Positions 1 to 10,800 of a stretch of DNA of 64,000 nucleotides are shown here, piece by piece. Under the pieces are notes generated by a model. It did no database searches. It worked only from the letters and a program-made list of their open reading frames with translations, and was not told the origin of the DNA. The DNA lies in contig NC_065570.1 of NCBI RefSeq assembly GCF_937616625.2, positions 15,820,001-15,884,000 of the forward strand, given 5' to 3'. The translations under genes were made by a program, and so were the position numbers. This stretch comes from Mercurialis annua (lineage: Eukaryota; Streptophyta; Magnoliopsida; Malpighiales; Euphorbiaceae). Position 1 is the stretch's first letter. Each line of letters begins with the position of its first letter.

Positions 1-1922
1 CCTAACTCTAGAGAGTACTAGACATCACATAGGACTAGCACAATTAACACGTCGGAATTAAACAATCTAGAACAATACAAAAATACCCAATAGGTAGTAA
101 TACCCAATTAATACATGTCTATTGAGTTCTCGCTTTAAAATCCAATTTACAAATATTATTTAAAATATTAAAATAATAATTAATTTCCAAATAGTGGGTT
201 AGCCGAGTTACCAATAACTACCAAGCTAACCTCGCTTGTTGGGTGACCCAAGTCTAACCCGACTCAAACGTTTATCAAATATAAACCCGATTTTATATTT
301 ATAAAATAATTCGATAAAATAATAATCCATTTTAAAAGTAGAACTCAATAACTTCAATTCTAAGTAACCCAAGTTACAACCAAAACTTAACTATTTAATG
401 TTTATAAAAGTTTAGGGACTAAAATATACTTTAACCAAATTAGGGACTAAACTGTACTTTAGCCAATTTGATATCCGAAATCAATATAATTACTTTTGTT
501 TATAATTAAAACAAAATATAAGGTTACCAACCAAAAACTTACTTAAATAAGTTATAAAAACATTCAAGGGTTAAATTGTAATTTAACCAATTTATGCCAA
601 ATTGATATTCGAAATTAGATACAGTTATTATAATTCAAAATGAAATATAAGTTATAACCAACCAATTAATAAGAAAAAAAATATGTTCAAGGGCTAAATT
701 GTAATTTAGCCAATTTCATGCCAAATTGATATTTTTAATTAAATATAATTACCTGAGTAATTATATTAACTTAATTTATAAATAACTATCGTTTTTAATA
801 TTTAATTTATAAATCAAAATAAAATCCAAGTTATTAGTTAAAGTTTAAGTTTAAGGATTTATTTGATTTAAGTAAAAGACTTTCGTGATCCTATAGAGTA
901 TTTAACCATCCCCTTCATTCAAAACCAAAACAAACCCGCCATAGCCTACAATCACCATCTTCATCAAGGATTCAATTACAAAAACAAAGAATTTCTCACT
1001 TTCAAAACAACAACTCCATAACTCTCAAACAAACTTATAACTAAGCAAACTTGATAATCATATGCCCCTAACATCAACAAACACAGCAACTCATTTACAA
1101 AATGAAACCGAGAATCGTCAATTATCAATGGATCCGAATTGATGGATTCAATCCACAACTGATAGCTTAAACAACAATTAACTAACACCTCTTAAGACTT
1201 ATAATCATGATTATAGCAAAAATAAAGCGAAAGGAAGGATGGAAATATTCGGCAGAAACAAGTTGGCATGAGACATATTTCAAAAACTCTAAAACAATAA
1301 ACCGTACGGTGATTAAAACGAGATGATTTACGTACCGTTAAGCAAAAACGAGATAGGGAATCGTAGGTACGTGAGTCTAGAATCTCTAGGATCAAACGAT
1401 TCTGATTTCGATCAACAAACGAGCAAGAACGAATCAATTAACTGAATGACGTTTAAAAGCTTTAAAACTGAAATTTACGAATCAAGGGACTTACCGAGGT
1501 AGCGACTTTGAAGGACGATAACAGCTTCGTTTCTCAGAGAATAAAGTGAATAAACACGGCTAGGGTTTCTTTGTAGAATAGAGAATGAACTAGTGTCGGA
1601 ACTTAGGTATTTAAGTAGGTCGAAATAGGTTAGAACGGAAGACGAAAGTGCCCCCTGAAACAGAATGGCTGTTCTCGAACGAGACCAGCAATTTAAGGCT
1701 GGGTCTCGTACGAGACCAGGCCTAAATTTCTAAGGTCTCGTACGAGACCTGTTGTGTCTCGTACGAGACTTATCAAAAATCAGGTCTCTTTTGAGACCTG
1801 ATTTAAAAGGTGTGGTTCAACCTTTTTGGTTGAACCACAAACCAAACCATTATACTAAAAACGACCAGAAAGCTACCGGAAATTCATCGAGAAATAATTT
1901 AAATTTTTTACGGGATATTACA
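1..1922 (-). mobile_element. Partial long LTR (copy A) of the LARD/Ty3-gypsy family
   Basis: The segment is collinear with the right two thirds of the LTRs at 14296-17340 and 19699-22698: the block beginning CCTAACTCTAGAGAG at base 1 recurs about 1.0 kb inside each of them. It ends GGGATATTACA at 1922, which on the minus strand is the TGTAAT LTR start. The first ~1 kb lies outside the window. The bases after it are not the polypurine tract (TTCTCCC on plus) that follows the 3' LTR in E2, E3 and E5. The copy is therefore either a solo LTR or a 5' LTR whose flank lies to the right. A target duplication (ACTTT on this side) cannot be tested without upstream sequence. No coding potential. Confidence 0.85.
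1673..1800. repeat. Cluster of five short palindromes in the U3 of LTR A
   Basis: Five palindromes lie in 128 bases: TCTCGAACGAGA (1673-1684), GGTCTCGTACGAGACC (1702-1717 and 1734-1749), GTCTCGTACGAGAC (1756-1769) and CAGGTCTC-TTTT-GAGACCTG (1781-1800, near-perfect). In the minus-strand sense they sit ~120-250 bases into U3, before a TATA-like TTAAATA near 1606-1612. They look like enhancer-type direct and inverted repeats. Their function is inferred from position only. Confidence 0.85.
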
Positions 1923-3547
1923 ACTTTATTAAGTAAATTGTTATTTTATTATATCTATATTGTATACGTATTATTTCGAACTGTTTTATCATTATGGCTT
2001 CTAGTTGGAACATGTATGTCTTAGGAAGTACTGCGGAATTAGGATTCGTGTCTTGTCTTTTAAAACGTCATCTTTTATTTTCAAACTTTCAGCCTACATC
2101 CTATAGATGATGTCTGTCAGTCATTATTTGATGTTGATGCTATGATTGACAATAAATTTCACTTGGATGTTACTTGCTGTGTTTTATCTTGTTGAGGTTA
2201 TTTCACTTGGGTAATTATGATTGTTTTCGATTTCTCAGGAAATCTTAGGTTGGTAAATTTTTCTAAAACTCATACTTGGGTATGATGCTATTTGATAAAC
2301 TTTGGCATTATGCCAGTAATGATTTAATAACGATGGATTATATGGTAGTACAATTTAGCTTTGACCGTAATTGTTGCGTGCTACATACGCTAGCACCTAT
2401 GAGGATACATTTGGGCGTTAGGCTTATTTTGTAATAAATAAATTTTGGATTAAACTTTAAAACGTGTTTTGTGGTCATATATAGTTTGACCACATGTTGC
2501 TTTAAAAGTTTTTGTTAAGAAAAGTGGTTTTGTTTTTAAATTGTGTTTTAACACAGAATTAGAAGAGAAGTTTGATTTTTAATTCTTAAAAAGATTGATT
2601 TTTGGTTAAATTACCATTATAAAGAAATTCTTGTATTTTGAAATATTATGTTTGGTTTGATATTAACAAATGATGATTTCAAAAAGATATTTTTAAGAGA
2701 TGAGTCATTGATTTGAGAATCTAACGTTGAAGTTATTTGACCATGTTGTTGTATGTTAGCATTTTAAATTTTTGGGATTTATGGAATGGTTGTTTGAGAT
2801 TAAAGATTTCTCACTTGAATATTCTTTTTAAATTTATTTTTTAGCGATTAGGTTAAGCTAAGCTCCCAAATTTGAATGGGTGGAAATTTTATTAAAATAG
2901 TTTTCCGAACTTATAAATATTTTGAATACATTTTATAAACGATTGTTTTGGGTTCGACTTGGGTCACCAAAATTTAGGAGTTGAGCTTGGTAGTTGTAAT
3001 GACTTGGCTCGCTCGATGATCTATGGTTTGAGATACTTGGGTATCCGTTTTAAAGAAATTGATAAATAAGAAGAGTCTTTCACAGATAGTGATTTGTTTT
3101 AACCGTGGGGCTCAACTAAAATTTTGTTGGAAGTTTTCGTATCTGACTTTAAATTTCAAAACGAATTTTGAAGCGTACTCCTAAAAGATGATATAATTAT
3201 AAGTTGATTTTGTTATAAAAAGTCAAGCTTGTTTTAGAATGTCTTGATTTTGTCTCAAAGTATATTTAGGTTAATTTTGTTCAAAGGCGTGCTTACGTGA
3301 TTTATAGGTGTAAAAATTGTAACATTTTTGGTATTGTTTTGCGTTGTATAATTCGCTTATTTGTTGGACTAAGTTAATTGTTTTGTTTTATCTCTTCGTG
3401 CGAAGTAGCACGTGGGATAATTTATTTCATGCGGCTATGGTAAATATCTGATGTTTGGTTTGATTGTGAGTCGATTTTTGTTCAGACCCTGTTTTGATAT
3501 AATATTGACTGGGGATTAGCTGGGTTTATTGTTGTTTGGATCGAAAT
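1923..3547 (+). mobile_element. Leader/internal fragment of a LARD copy, opposite orientation
   Basis: The sequence around 2026-2130 (ACTGCGGAATTAGG, then the CAGCCTACATCC region) is the reverse complement of the leader next to the PBS of E3 (about 31590-31690). Around 2935-3030 it carries the CTTGGGTCACC / GCTTGGTAGTTGTAATGACT module that E3 has at 30690-30765. Around 3360-3420 it matches the reverse complement of 13440-13560 of E2. It is thus a truncated 5' internal region read on the plus strand. The PBS side is degraded or replaced by LTR A, and the far side ends in satellite DNA at ~3548. No ORF of note. Confidence 0.75.
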
Positions 3548-6413
3548 CTTTAAGTCAAACGTTTAAAACGTTACGAAACAAATCAAAAAATTTAAAATGT
3601 AACAAAACAAATCCTAACGTTTCACCTTTTTTGCGATTTAAGCTAAACGTTAGGAAACAAATCCTAACGTTTCACCTCTTTATAAATTCAAGCCAAACGT
3701 TTAAAACGTTACAAAAAAAATCCAAACGTTGAAAACGTTACGAAAAGATCCAAACATTTAAAACATTACGAAACAAATCTAAACGTTTCACCATTTTAGC
3801 GGTTTAAGCTAAACGTTTAAAACGTTACGAAACAAATCCAAGCATTTCACATGTTTAGCTATTTAAGTGAGAGGTTTAAAACGTTATGACATAAATTCTA
3901 ACATTTCACCTTTTTAGCAATTTAAGCCAAACTTTTAAAACGTTACGAAACAAATTCTAACGTTTCACCTTTTTAGCGATTTAATTCAAACGTTACGAAA
4001 CAAATCCTAACATTTCACCTTTTTAGCTGTTTAAGCCAAACGTTTAAAACGTTACGAAACAATTCCAAAAGTTTAAAACGTTACGAAACAAATCCTAACA
4101 TTTCAAACATTACGAAACAAATCTTAACCTTTCACCTTTTTTGCGATTTAAGCCAAACGTTTAAAACGTTACGAAACAAATCCACATGTTTCACCTCTTT
4201 AGTGATTTACGCCAAACGTTAAAAATGTTATGAAACAAATCCAAACGTTTCACCTTTTTAACATATTAAACCAAACGTTACGAAACAAATCCTAATGTTT
4301 CACCTCTTTAGCTATTTAAGCGAAACGTTTAAAATATTTCGAAACAAATCCAAACATTTAAAATGTTACAAAATAAATCCTAACATTTCTCCTTTTTAGC
4401 GATTTAAGCCATAACGTTTAAAACTTTACGAAACAAATCCTAAAATTTCACCTTTTTAGCGATTTAAGCCAAATGTTTAAAACGTTACGAAACAAATTCA
4501 ACATTTTGAAACGTAACAAAACAAATCCCAACGTTTCACATTTTTAGCGATTTAAGCCAAACGTTTAAAACGTTATGAAACAAATTAAAAATTTTGAAAC
4601 GTAACAAAACAAATCCCAATGTTTCACCTTTTTAGCGATTTAAGCCAAACGTCTAAAACGTTTGGAAACAAAGCCGAACGTTTCAGCTCTTCAGCGATTT
4701 AAGCCAAACGTTTAATACCTTACGAAAAAAATCAAAACGTTGAAAACGTTACGTAAAAATTCAAACGTTGAAAAGGTTACGAAACAAATCCAAATGTTTC
4801 ACCTTTTTGGCGGTTTAAGTCAAACATTTAAAACGTTACAAAACATATCCAATCATTTCACCTTTTTAGCTATTTAATCCAAATGTTTAAAATGTTATGA
4901 GACAAATCCTAACGTTTCACCTTTTTAGCACTTTAAGCCAAACTTTTAAAACGTTTCGAAACAAATCCTAACGTTTCACCTTTTTAGCGATTTAATTCAA
5001 ACGTTACGAAACAAATCTAAATGTTTCACCTCTTTAGCAATTTAAACCAAACGTTTGAAATGTAACGAAACAAATCCAAACGTTTCACCTTTTTAGAAAT
5101 TTAAACTAAATGTTTAAAACGTTACGAAACAAATCCTAACATTTCACTTTTTTAGCAATTTTTGCCAAACGTTTAAAACGATACGAAACAAATCCAAACG
5201 TTTAAAATGTTACGAAACAAATCTAAATGTTTCCTCTTTTTTGCGATTTAAACCAAACGTTTAAAATGTTACGAAACAAATCCAATTTTTTAGAAATTTA
5301 AGCCAAACGTTTAAAACGTTAAGAAACAAATCCTAACGTTTCACCTTTTTAGATATTTAAGCCAAACGTTTAAGACGTTTCGAAACAAATCCTAACATTT
5401 CACCTTTTAAGCAATTTTTGCCAAACGTTTAAAACGATACGAAACAAATCCAAACGTTTAAAATGTTACGGAACAAATCTAAATGTTTCCTCTTTTTTGC
5501 GATTTAAACCAAACGTTTAAAATGTTACGAAACAAATCCAATTATTTTACCTTTTTAGAAATTTAAGCCAAACGTTTAAAACGTTAAGAAACAAATCCTA
5601 ACGTTTCCCCTTTTTAGCTATTTAAGCCAAACGTTTAAGACGTTTCGAAACAAATCCGAACGTTTAAAACGTTACGAAACAAATCCTAACGTTTTTCCTT
5701 TTTAGCTATTTAAGCCAAACATTTAAAACGTTGCGAAATAAATCCCAACGTTCACTTTTATAGCGAATTTAAGCCAAACGTTCAAAGTGTTACGAAACTA
5801 ATCCTCATGTCTAACCTTTTTACCGATTTAAGCGAAACTGTTAAAACGTTACGAAACGAATCTAAACGTTAAAAACGATACGAAACAAATGCAACAGTTT
5901 AAAACGTTACTAAACGAATCCAAACGTTGAAAACGTTACAAAACTAATCCAAACTTTTTACCTTTTTTGCGATTTCAGCCAAACGTTTAAAACGTTAGAA
6001 AACAAATCCAAATGTTTCACCTTTTTAGCTATTTAAACCAAACGTTTAAAACGTTATGAAACAAAACCAAATGTTTCCTCTTTTTAGCAATATAAGCCAA
6101 ACATTTAAAATGTTAAAAAAAATCCTTACGTTTCACCTTTTTAGCTATTAATGTCAAACGTTTAAAATGTTACGAAACAAATCCAAATGTTGAAAACGTT
6201 ACGAAGCAAATTCTAACGTTTCACATTTTTAGCTATTTAAGCCAAACGTTTAAAACGTTACAAAAAAAATCCAGACGCATAAAACGTTACGAAACAAATC
6301 CTAACGTTTCCCCTTTTTAGCGGTTTAAGCCCAACGTTTAAAATTTTATGTAACAAATCCTAACGTTTCACCTTTTTAGCTATTGAAGTCAAACGTTTAA
6401 AACGTTAAGAAAC
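3548..6413 (+). repeat. Satellite block 1 (59/60-bp monomer)
   Basis: About 48 diverged tandem copies of a monomer of the form GATTTAAGCC-AAACGTTTAA-AACGTTACGA-AACAAATCCT-AACGTTTCAC-CTTTTTAGC. The 59-bp AAAACG form predominates. Some units have an extra half-unit of ~30 bases (CCAAACGTTTAAAACGTTACGAA). Each monomer has three AAACGTT cores, two of them the 8-bp palindrome AAACGTTT. The block is broken on the right by the E2 LTR at 6414. Confidence 0.95.
5154..5657 (+). repeat. Two-copy higher-order repeat (~257 bp) inside satellite block 1
   Basis: The segment starting GCAATTTTTGCC at 5154 recurs at 5411. Both copies share private variants in the same order: GATACG for GTTACG, a CCTCTTTTTTGCG monomer edge, TTAAGAAAC, and TTAAGACGTTTCG. 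Four monomers were therefore amplified together. Confidence 0.75.
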
Positions 6414-7020
6414 TGTCACGGCCCATTTTCATGAATCGCGACCGGCGCTAGGGTATGGGTATGGTTGTACCGAAACCCGTAGCTAGCCTTGCGGATAACA
6501 AACATTTATCATTAACAACATTGTACCTGCATATAACCACATGCTCGGGGGCAACCGAGACTCCAACCTAGTTTAGCACTTTATATGTACAACATATAAA
6601 TAATAAATGCTCGGTCAACTCCGAGTCTCTAACATGGCTTAAATATTAAAATAACATAAGTTAATAAAATAATGCCAATAAACAAATAATCCAATTGAAT
6701 TAATCTGACAACAAGTACTATAACAAGACTTGTAATTACTACTGCGTTCTAAGAGTAAAATCAGTTCAATAACTTTAATAAAATAAAGTAAGACCTCCGA
6801 GGAAATAACGAATCGGTGACCAGTTGACTCGCTAAAATCATAACCGTAGAAAAATTGGAAAACAACGGGGTCAGATAAACTGAGATGAGTTCATACAACT
6901 ATTTACATTTATTAAGTGAAAACCTTTAAAAACCATAAAACATTTGTAAAGCAATTTATCATTATGGATAAGCATTGAAACCCTAAACCACAAATATCTA
7001 AATCCATTTGTCATGTCGGT

Positions 7021-7124
7021 GAGACGTATCTCCATAACCGATCCCCGACTACCACTCAAATGAAATATGTGAGTCCCAGGAGACGTATCTTCCACCGGCG
7101 CCCTCATTATGGCGAGACGTATCT
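7021..7124. repeat. Three-copy GAGACGTATCT repeat in the E2 LTR
   Basis: The 11-mer (first base degenerate) occurs at 7021-7031, 7080-7090 and 7114-7124. It occupies the same LTR position where E3 and E5 carry an unrelated three-copy CCCGAGAGCTGAGC repeat. Confidence 0.75.
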
Positions 7125-8452
7125 CAAACCTACCTCAATACCATATGATCATATACTGGTGCACACGCAATCTCGATGATGCCCATCGAGTAGCCCGTTC
7201 CAATTCAGATCCATAATGTCAAAAATAGTTTGAAAGCTGTATATACAGTATATATATATATGCAAAAATACAATTTACTTAATAAAGCGGTAAATAGCGA
7301 TATAAACTCACTGCTTGCTAATCCACGTGATAACCTGGCAAGCAATCTAATCCCGGTTTGTCTCCAAAGCACGAACGGTCGAGGAGTCTAGACAAGGTAT
7401 AAATAATAATTAAAAACATACCCTAACTGTAGGGAGTACTAGACACCATGTAGGACTAGCACACGTAATAACAAGCCAACGTAAAACCGAACACATAAGG
7501 TTCATACACATGCAAACCATAACCCAAGTTATAGAATACAAACCATATAAGTTTCCATTTCAAAACATAATTTGAATAATTCAGAAAACAATTTTAAATA
7601 ACCCAAGTTTAAATCCATACCAGTGAGTTAGGCGAGTTATCAAAACTACCAAGCTTCTTCCCACTTGTTGGGCGACCATAGTCAAACCCAACTCAAAGTT
7701 AAACCTAAATAAAACCCAAGTTTACATTCTGAATAACTTTAATGAAAAGTATAGTCTTTTAATAACAAGAACACAATCCATCGTTTAGCCAACAATTGGC
7801 AAATCACACCATGCCAACATATGTATGTTAAATTTCTTTTAAATGAACCAAAAAGGATTAAATCATCCATTTAAACGTTAAACTCAGATTTGAAACAAGA
7901 TTCAAACCAAAACTTAACCACAGCATGAACTTGACTACTAAAGTGAATAAACACAAATAAAGTATTTCACAACCAAGCAATGCCAACATGCCAATAATGA
8001 TACAAAACAGCCCCAACACAACCGTAGAAAGCAATTCTAACATCGAAGAGTAAACAATCCACAAACTTAATAAAATCATTCATTAAAAACAAACCCATCA
8101 ACCTATTTTTTACCAAACAAGCCAAAAGATGTAACATCGATTCGAACACATGTAAACAGCCCCAAATATAATTTCCAGCCCTTCTATACCATACCAAAAC
8201 AGCAAAGTAACGAGCCAATATGATACGAAACCATCTAGCACTTAAACCCAACAATTGACATGAGTTCTAATGATGAAATCAAGTCAATCTAATGCTAAAC
8301 ACCCTATTACAGATTTGACATGAACATCCAGAGATCGAATCAACCATAACATGGGTAAATCACATTAGAACACAAGCTAGCAACCTAACACATGAATCCC
8401 TACTTATCAATCAAGGGATAGCAACACATACAGTTAAGAAGCAAGATCAACG

Positions 8453-9515
8453 CACTACTAGAAAACTACTTAATCGCGACGGATTTTAGCGACGGATTTT
8501 AAATCCGTCGCTAAAATGAAGATTACCGACGGATTTAGCGACGGATTTTATCCGTCGCTAAATCCTACTAAAAATTGGCGGGATTCATCCCGCCAAATTT
8601 AGCGACGGAATTTCCGTCGCTAAAATGGCGGGATGAATCCCGCAAAAAAAAAAATGCACTTTTAGCGACGAATTTTAGAATCCGTCGCTAAAAGTATATC
8701 AATTAGCGACGGATAGTTTAATCTGTCGCTAATGTCTAACTTTTTGCGACGGATTAAATTATCCGTCGCTAAAAGTCCTATTTTATTAAAAAAATATTAA
8801 TTAACAAAAAAATATTTATTAATTAAAAATATTTATTTATTAAAAATAAGTAATTATTAAAAATAATTAACTATTAAAAATTAATTATTTAATTGTTTTT
8901 ATTTAAAATAATTATTAAAATAATTATTTATTAATTATTTATTTAAAAAATAATTTGTATGAAAATTATAATAATTATTTTATAATGCGGGAGTATATAA
9001 ATTACGAGAGTAAATATTTCCTCATTTTAGTTATATTTAAATATAATATACATACATATGTAATAAGAGTTTGAGTTGGTTAAGATGGAGCTGCGCGCGG
9101 GGGAACTCCAAAGTTAAAGAGCTTTGGATGGGAGCAATTCAATGATGGGTGACCTACTGGGAAGTTAGGTCGATTGCGAGGATTGTTGGTGGGTGACAGT
9201 GTGTGGTCTATCGCGGGTGAGTGGGTTACGGTGGGCTATTGATTAAATAAAATTTCATTTTACGATTTTAATTAAAAAAATATATTTTTTAATTTTAAAA
9301 AATTAGCGACGGATTAAAATCCGTCGCTAAATTCCGTCGCTAATTTTTTTTAAATCCGTCGCTAATTTTTTTTTCTGTCGGTAAAAAATTTTGCGACCAG
9401 AAATCCACCGACGGACTGAGTCCGTCGGTAATCCGTCGCTAATATCAATTAGCGACGGATTTTAGGCATTTAGCGACGGAAAAATCCGTCGCTAAATGCC
9501 TGATTTCTAGTAGTG
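8453..9515. mobile_element. Non-autonomous CACTA (En/Spm) transposon
   Basis: Terminal inverted repeats CACTACTAGAAA at 8453 and TTTCTAGTAGTG ending at 9515, with the 3-bp target duplication ACG at 8450-8452 and 9516-9518, define a CACTA-superfamily insertion. Both subterminal regions (8472-8775 and 9300-9500) are packed with direct and inverted copies of GCGACGGATTT / AAATCCGTCGC, more than a dozen in all, as expected for CACTA transposase-binding subterminal repeats. There is no transposase gene at 1063 bp. The centre is AT-rich and then contains a 5S-rRNA-like segment. It is inserted in the E2 LTR and is therefore younger than E2. Confidence 0.93.
9099..9180 (+). ncRNA. 5S rRNA-derived segment within the CACTA element
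   Basis: GGGGAACTCCAAAGTTAAAG, then AGCTTTGGATGGGAGC, ATGATGGGTGACC and TACTGGGAAGTT, align in order with the 3' two thirds of plant 5S rRNA (GAACTCCGAAGTTAAGC, GGATGGGTGACCTCCTGGGAAG). The positions of the pol III internal promoter (box A, intermediate element, box C) are all recognisable. The 5' third of 5S is absent. The sequence just upstream (GAGTTGGTTAAGATGGAGC, from 9072) faintly resembles a tRNA D-arm/A-box. This is a derived sequence, not a functional 5S gene; whether it is transcribed is unknown. Confidence 0.75.
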
Positions 9516-9752
9516 ACGAAAGAACCGAATGAAAATAATAAATCAACACCCGCAACACGCTGGAAAAAGGGTTCGAATAAGTTAACAATCGATATACCCG
9601 ATGAGAAATTTATTTAACGAAGAACGGAGTGTTAAAATCGCTTACCGAATCCAAGAATGTGAGAGATAGCAAATGAATTCGTATTTCAGAGAGTCTTTTA
9701 AGTGCCCAGGGTTTATAAAATAAGTGAGGGCTGATATTGGTCGAATAGGCGG

Positions 9753-9762
9753 TCTATTTATA
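9753..9762 (-). promoter_or_regulatory. TATA box candidate of the E2 LTR
   Basis: The minus strand reads TATAAATAGA, the same decamer found at the equivalent place in the E3 LTR (16946-16955). It lies immediately downstream, in element sense, of a palindrome cluster. Likely the LTR pol II core promoter. Confidence 0.5.
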
Positions 9763-9787
9763 TGCTCCAACACAAAATTACAGGTGA

Positions 9788-9902
9788 GGCGCGATGGGAG
9801 GCGCGATGCGAGGCGCGTTCGTCCCATCGCGCCTTCACTAGGCACAGAAAACTTATGGGGCGCGTTGCGAGGCGCGATGGCCTATCGCGCCATCCAACGC
9901 GC
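9788..9902. repeat. GC-rich inverted repeats upstream of the E2 LTR TATA box
   Basis: GGCGCGATGGGA (9788-9799) pairs with TCCCATCGCGCC (9822-9833). A second hairpin, GGCGCGAT-GGCCT-ATCGCGCC, is at 9871-9891, with outer arms CGCGTTG and CAACGCG. It is strikingly GC-rich against an AT-rich LTR. It takes the place of the GTCTCGTACGAGAC palindromes of LTR A. Confidence 0.8.
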
Positions 9903-10772
9903 CTCAATATTTGATCCAACGGTCAACGTTTTCTTGGGCACAACATATCCAAAAATGAGCCCGATCCAACAGTAAAATTGGGGAATATGCATGTTTTATC
10001 AAAACATGTCAGATTTAGAAGGTACACGAATACATCATAGATTATAAACTGGATACAATTCAAATCGCCATCGAAAACTCACACGACACATGCAACACAT
10101 ACAAGATACAACTCAAACCCCAAACAAAGTGTCATACTTGCTAAGTCCACCATTAACAATCCAAAACTAAGTCGGAAACACAACGAAACCATGACGGAAA
10201 AACACGGGATATTACATTCTCCCCAACTTATATAAAATTCTTCCTCGAATTTAAAACAACACAACCCGCGTAATAACATATCATAAAACTATATGCTTTC
10301 CGAACGAAAATGCACATAGCCAACGTAAAACACATAAAAAGATACCCAAAGTAATCAATGACAGCAATAATAACAATTCTGCAGAGCAACTCTTTCTTTT
10401 AGGAACATTCCTCAACCAAGTCCAATCCAAACTGTAATCATAGGAATTGCATGCTTAACGACCTAAGTACTTGCGTAAGCAAAAACTCAAAAGGTTGTTC
10501 CTCAAACGATAACTCTAAACCACCACTTTCATAAACCGAACAATCTTAAATGATCACAAAAAGTATCAACACTAACTTCCACTTACCATAAAACGATAAT
10601 GCCATTTCTAGGTGAAACCAAACGAAGGAATACAAACTCTCCCACATTAAACTCGACTGAAATTCTAAGGATAATCAAGAACGAAACCTCGAATGTTTTC
10701 AATGATAACTCTAACAAAATTTTCACCCAGAGAAGGTCAACACAAGACGAAACACGACGAAAACATATGTGG

Positions 10773-10800
10773 TATTACATTCTCCCCTACCTATGAAAAA
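10773..10800 (-). promoter_or_regulatory. Internal copy of the LTR-start/polypurine junction in E2
   Basis: GGTATTACA followed by TTCTCCCCTACCTATGAAAA and TTCGACCTCGAATTT repeats, 563 bases inside, the true LTR/PPT junction at 10210-10250 (GATATTACA, TTCTCCCCAACTTAT). The same duplication is present in E3 (17801) and E5 (23075). Confidence 0.7.

Larger units (their letters stand above)
6414..10216 (-). mobile_element. 3' LTR of element E2, split by a CACTA insertion
   Basis: It begins TGTCACGGCCCATTTTCATG at 6414, directly after satellite DNA, and ends GGGATATTACA at 10216. It is collinear with the other LTRs: the CTCGGGGGCAACCGAGACT, CTCCGAGGAA, GTGCACACGC and AGTACTAGACACCA landmarks appear in order. 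It is 3803 bp as found and ~2737 bp after removing the CACTA element and one target copy. The polypurine tract follows at 10217, so in the minus sense this is the 3' LTR. The matching 5' LTR is missing: E2 is interrupted by E3 at 14296 and does not resume before satellite block 2. Confidence 0.9.

Noticed and set aside
8600..8660. Separate MITE within the CACTA element
   Set aside because: The inverted copies are the subterminal repeat motif itself; no independent TIR or TSD.
9099..9180. Functional 5S rRNA gene
   Set aside because: The 5' third is missing, several bases of the boxes are changed and it sits inside a transposon.
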